This document shows, in pieces, positions 59,821 to 64,000 of a stretch of 64,000 nucleotides of DNA. Each line of letters opens with the position of its first letter. Within the stretch, counting starts at the first letter, position 1. The DNA lies in NCBI RefSeq assembly GCF_019097595.1, contig NC_080720.1, positions 23,384,852 to 23,448,851 on the forward strand, read 5' to 3'. The position numbers and the translations under genes were made by a program. Origin of the DNA: Hemibagrus wyckioides (Eukaryota; Chordata; Actinopteri; Siluriformes; Bagridae). The notes beneath the pieces are model-generated. The model was not told the origin of the DNA. It was given only the letters and a program-made list of their open reading frames with translations, and did not search any database.

Positions 59821-60815
59821 CCAAAAGTACTAGAAGCGAATGCTAAGGGAAAGCATTCTACTATTTTAAAACTAGACATATTGTTCTTATATTATGTGGC
59901 TTACTGTGGGCCATTGGTGTCCTCTCTTAATGCAAATTTCCACCACTAGACTTGATGGGTTCAACCATATGATTTAGGTCACTGGAATACATACACATTC
60001 TCGTACATTCTCGTATTTGTTAATCTATTAAGGTGCGCAACCTTTACAAAGTTCTCTGTATTCATATTTAAGCAGGTGTGTAACTTGAGCTGAGCAGTCC
60101 ATTCAAATCTGTTTTTTCTGTCAGTGGTATGTTCCAGCAACCTGATCTAAACACTGCTTCACTCCTAAATAATTGTATAATGAATTGGATAATGATTTCT
60201 ACTATATTTCAATACAAACAATAGATTTTTTAATAGAGTTCCTGCTCCATATAGCCCACAAAGACCATGCGGTTGGCACTTGCCATGGCATCATTATTAC
60301 ATTTTTCTGTAATGTAATAGACCCACGAAATCTACTATACCCACTAAACTAACTAAAGTAAATCTGATAAAATATTATAGATGCCAATTGTTGTCAACTG
60401 TAAATAACATTTTTCTGGTTTAGAATAGACATTGTTCTTTTTCTATTCAGATTTATGTAGGTGCTGGAATTTAATTTCTGGACAGTCCTTTCAAATTACA
60501 AAAACCTGGTTTTCTAGTATAGCTCACTCAGGACAGGAGTTTTTCAGTTGGTTCTGTACCAGTGCCTTTAAAGACAAGTACTTTCCTTTAAACCTGAAAA
60601 AATGGTATGAAATAAAATGCAAACAGCTCTTAACCATGTCAGTTGTAATATGATGTAGGTAAAGCATCAAATAAGTATTTAATAGAAATGTTGTACTACA
60701 CTGAAAATATATTATGGCTGATTGACATGACCAGGATGTGGATAGCATCCTAGATGTCAATTATGCAATATCTGCAAATTGTTTGTAGTTCCAAATAAAT
60801 GTCATAGAGTGGTGC
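59821..60815 (+). terminator. gdf5: gdf5 3' UTR region
   Basis: AATAAA signals at 60611-60616 and 60794-60799; the second is followed by GTGGTGCTGG, a fair downstream element. The length of the 3' UTR is therefore probably 0.8-1 kb. Confidence 0.45.
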
Positions 60816-61017
60816 TGGACTTAAGGTTTCTCCTTGCTCAAATTGGTATCACACAAGAAAAAAAGAAATATATATTACAGTAATATTGGGAAATGAAAGA
60901 TGAAATGTTGGTCTATTGGTTTATATTCATATTTTGATCACAAACCCAAATGTCCATAGCTCTGGTTATTGTTCACATGAAACAATAGAATGTTGAAAAT
61001 ATGGAATCTAAGTAACT

Positions 61018-61412
61018 TTATTCATGGCATGGTTGTTGGCACCAGATAGGCTTGTCTGAGTATTTCCAGACACTCCACAGTCTGAGTTTACAAAGAATGG
61101 TGCAAAAAAACAACAAAAAAATGAGTAAGAGACAGAAAGAGACAAGAGTACTGTGGGAGGAAATGCCTTCAACATGAAAGGTCAGGAATTTTACCAGACA
61201 GGTCTGAGATGGCACTAAGACTGCAGTAACTCAAATAAGCACTCATAACAACTGTGGTGAACAGAAAAGCACCCCAGAACACACAACACTTCAAACCTTG
61301 AATAACCTTGAATAAATACAATAGCAAAAGCCCACAGCAGGTTCCACTTCTGTCAGCCAAGAACAAGAATCTGAGGCTATCATGGGCGCCAATTCATCAA
61401 ACCTAGAGACCA
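61018..61412 (+). pseudogene. Tc1-like fragment, forward arm
   Basis: CATGGCATGGTTGTTGGCACC, TTTACAAAGAATGGTGC, AACTCAAATAAGCACTC and CTGTCAGCCAAGAACAAGAA follow the N-terminal transposase coding sequence of a Tc1 family whose ends normally read CACCGGCCACTTTATTAGG. The ends and the catalytic half are missing and the frame is broken. Confidence 0.7.
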
Positions 61413-61474
61413 TTTTTTTCTTCTTCTTCTTCTTCTTCTTCTTCTTCTTCTTCTTCTTCTTCTTCTTCTTCTTC
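61413..61474. repeat. (CTT)n microsatellite
   Basis: Seven T followed by about eighteen uninterrupted CTT units, between two inverted Tc1 fragments. Confidence 0.95.
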
Positions 61475-61606
61475 AAATCTGTCCAGTTTAGATGTCTCAG
61501 ATTTGTGTTCTTGGCTGAGAGGAGTGGACCCAGTGTGGTCTTTTGCTGTTGTAGCCTTGTAGTTGTTGTAGTTTTGTGCATGCAAAGTTCAATGGTCTGT
61601 GCATAA
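61475..61606 (-). pseudogene. Tc1-like fragment, inverted arm
   Basis: The reverse complement reads ACAACAGCAAAAGACCACAC, then GTCCACTCCTCTCAGCCAAG and AAACTGGACAG, the same coding stretch as 61315-61400 on the opposite strand. It extends a little further towards the catalytic domain than the forward arm does. Confidence 0.7.
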
Positions 61607-62808
61607 GCTTTTATGCTTCACAAATTAATGTTATATGAATCAGAGATGCACAGTTTGTTTCTCTGTCAGCAGTATGCTCCAATAGCTTGACCTGCACTGC
61701 TTTACTCCAAAACAAATTCATATTTCTTCCTTAGTTGATTGACTAATTCATTCATTCATTGAATTTCACTGTGCATTTGCCACTGGCTTTACATTATCTA
61801 TACACCAAAAAACACAGGACACATGCATACACTTCTATATCTCTCAAGAAGGATCTCTCAAGATCTTCTCAGTTTCTGCCTGTTAATAAAAAAAATCTCA
61901 ACCAGCCATCTCTGTGATTTCCCTATAATCTTCTCTGTCTATAATATTAGACAGTTTCCCAAAATATAGTCTGCTATCAAGTATAATACTTAAATGCTTT
62001 AAATTTCCAAACATCCTTTTTTTACTTATATTAATAGCAAGTGTTATATTTAGCCCTTTTTAGAAGTACACTGGTGTTTCATTCTGCCAGTTTGTGTTTA
62101 CAAAAACTAACCATCTATGTGGTTTTTTTTGGAATTGTTCTATGAAAATAATTACCTCTAAAAACAGAATTACCACAAAAACTACAAACTGTTAATGCCC
62201 CGAGTGTCTACTTTAATATAAGCACCTCTGTGGAATGTGAAATAAACAATTGAACATCAGCACCCCTAAACAGGCAGAATTTTTTGCTGATTTAATCAAC
62301 ATAACTCTTTACTCTTTACTTCAGTAGACTTACCAGAGTGGTATCATATTTGTTTGAATGAGAGATGGAATCCTAAATCTTGAATCATTATAGCGAAAAG
62401 GGGACATTTCATGTAAATATTTTTAAGATTTTACATTTTACTCAAGTTGCTGATAATGAAATGAATTTGGGTTAAATTGGAAAAAAAGAAAAAAAAAGCC
62501 AAACAGAAGCTTTGTCATTAGCGGTCTTACACTTTTGGACCCCAATGTATGCAAGCAGGTTATTCCAAATTTTTTCTTTTTGTCCTTAAATGTTCTTGAT
62601 GGCTATATTACAATCAAGGTAGAAGATGATCTTATATGATATTGCAATTTTAAATTTAAGGGTGCGTTGACATATATAACAGTACAATAAAAAAAAATTA
62701 TAAAAATGATCATTAAGCAGAATTTTCTTAAACCTTAACCATTCAACCAGACACTTAACCACTTCCTCATAAAGGGAATGGAGGCATGGCTTTTACAACA
62801 GACAAGTC
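61607..62808. other. Intergenic, nothing recognised
   Basis: AT-rich DNA with no coding or repeat-family signal that I can support. Confidence 0.4.
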
Positions 62809-62882
62809 AGACACTGCTAGGAATTGAACCTAGGATCTCCTGTTGACAAGGCAGGTACTTTAACCAACTAAGCCACAGCACC
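62809..62882 (-). pseudogene. tRNA-Thr-like pseudogene or SINE head
   Basis: The 74 bases on the minus strand fold as a tRNA cloverleaf: acceptor GGTGCTG/CAGTGTC (pairs with three G-T wobbles), D arm TGGCTTAGTTGG, anticodon loop CTTGTCA with anticodon TGT, T arm CTAGGTTCAATTCCTAG. Sequence follows vertebrate tRNA-Thr. One anticodon-stem pair is a C-A mismatch and there are several changes from the usual gene. A live gene is possible but a decayed copy or SINE promoter is more likely. No run of four T follows closely on the minus strand. Confidence 0.5.
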
Positions 62883-63649
62883 ACAGGTATGTGGGGCCTG
62901 AAATGTGGGCCTTTCTGGAATGCAATTTTTCTTCTGTTTACCAGAACTAAGCAAACAATCTATGGTTAGCAAGGTTATATTAAGCTATATTAATAGGCAT
63001 CTAATAATATTTTACTAGATTTACTTTCAGGTTTGTTGAATTCTAGAAAGATCAGTAGGGTTTGCTGGACACACTGATATAAACTATTAGAAAACTTCTA
63101 TTCTTTTAAAAAGGTTTGAGAACCATCATTTCAGGATATTAAAAATGCACCCTATTTTGTTTGTTCTATTACTTCTACATTACTGAGTCAGTATAAACAC
63201 ATTAAATTAAATTAAATGTTAGAGCAAAGAACGCAGCATACAGTATTATGTAACAGTTTTCTTGGTTTTGCATGCAAGTGTGTTAGCCAAATTCTCCATG
63301 GTACATTCTCCAAGATGGGTTTGTTTGTTTGTTTGTTTGCTTAGTGTAAAAAATGTTTCATTTTATTATTTTGAAAGTGTCTCTGCTTGGAACTATTTCT
63401 TTGCATGTGCTTAACATTTTTTGCACAATAGATGTCAATATCATTTTGATATAACAATATTCATTTTGGGGAAACTTCAAAAGCTTCTGAATGGTTAACA
63501 TATTTTTCAGTGTTAATTCATTCAAAAAAGATTTAGCAATCTGCATAACCAACACCTTAAACAAGCATGTGGAACATGATTCAATACATAAAAAGGGAAA
63601 GGCTTTGTTAATAATCCTAATTATATCTGTCACTCTACCACCTTATTCA

Positions 63650-63673
63650 CATCATCATCATCATCATCATCAT
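63650..63673. repeat. (ATC)n microsatellite
   Basis: Eight ATC/TCA units. Confidence 0.9.
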
Positions 63674-63937
63674 GTTCCTCCTCCACTCTTATCTTTTCTA
63701 TGTAGATTTGATACCATCATTGTACCAGTAGTTTACACACATCATCATCCTCTTTCTTATTCTACATAGGGTTGGTACCATCTCACCTTCCTCATCAATT
63801 AATACAATACTATCCTCACTATAATCTACTGTGATTTCTGCGTTATACTTTTTTAGAAGTTCAGTAGAACACAGAGGCCTCATCTTATACATAATAGAGT
63901 AATGTACTATAATTCTAAAATAATATATGAAAAAGGA

Positions 63938-64000
63938 TATACACCAATCAGCCATAAAAATAAAAACACTAACAAGTCACATGATTAACACTGATTATTT
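63938..64000 (+). mobile_element. Left end of a Tc1-like element, cut by the window edge
   Basis: TACACCAATCAGCCATAAAA then AAACACTAACAAGTCACATG and TTAACACTGATTATT match the terminal repeat of the family at 6941 and 45565. This is the only one of the three that keeps the outermost TACACC. The rest is outside the window. Confidence 0.7.

Noticed and set aside
61291..61581. Poly-Lys and poly-Glu frames
   Set aside because: They are translations of the CTT microsatellite.

Overview
The window looks like chromosomal DNA of a teleost fish. It is AT-rich, with short genes split by large introns and many interspersed repeats of kinds common in fish: several Tc1-like families, a Ty3/gypsy chromovirus, L2-like LINE 3' ends, tRNA-derived SINEs and hAT elements. 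A catfish or other otophysan would fit, but that is inference from the repeat types. I see no operons, phage or CRISPR.

Three protein-coding genes can be assembled with confidence, all on the plus strand. oser1 (coding exons 21092-22945, putative 5' UTR exon near 18.3-18.6 kb) encodes a 289-residue oxidative-stress-responsive serine-rich protein. sdc4 (35909-43359) encodes a 200-residue syndecan-4 with signal peptide, Ser-Gly attachment sites, transmembrane helix and the conserved cytoplasmic tail. gdf5 (55923-59820) encodes a 435-residue BMP-family growth factor with furin site and cystine-knot domain. All exon boundaries have GT/AG ends and phases that join cleanly. The human orthologues all lie on chromosome 20q, so the block looks like conserved linkage brought closer together. 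The genes do not form a pathway, although syndecan-4 (a heparan sulphate proteoglycan) and GDF5 (a secreted ligand) both act at the cell surface or matrix.

Layout. 0-16 kb is transposon graveyard: a gypsy RNase H relic, a Tc1 relic, a 197-bp MITE with 60-bp inverted repeats, a Tc1 copy whose internal deletion contains telomeric repeats, a possible DIRS-like relic, and a decayed gypsy chromovirus with both LTRs (10583-15053, minus). 16-23.4 kb carries oser1 and its promoter. 23.4-35 kb holds two abutting Tc1 elements, a LINE 3' end with a 56-bp tandem array, SINEs and a long repeat-poor interval. 35.3-45 kb is sdc4. 45-55 kb has a SINE-like repeat, a Tc1 end, microsatellites and a hAT nested inside another hAT, each with a perfect 8-bp target duplication. 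55.2-61 kb is gdf5. 61-64 kb holds an inverted pair of Tc1 fragments around a CTT microsatellite, a tRNA-Thr-like pseudogene and the start of another Tc1 copy running off the window.

I found no clearly novel biological system. The most interesting points are the nested hAT pair, the telomere-patched Tc1 deletion, the inverted Tc1/CTT structure, a changed PDZ-ligand residue in syndecan-4, and a predicted 200-bp 5' UTR intron beside a long purine tract in gdf5. Repeat family names come from remembered consensus sequences and were not searched.
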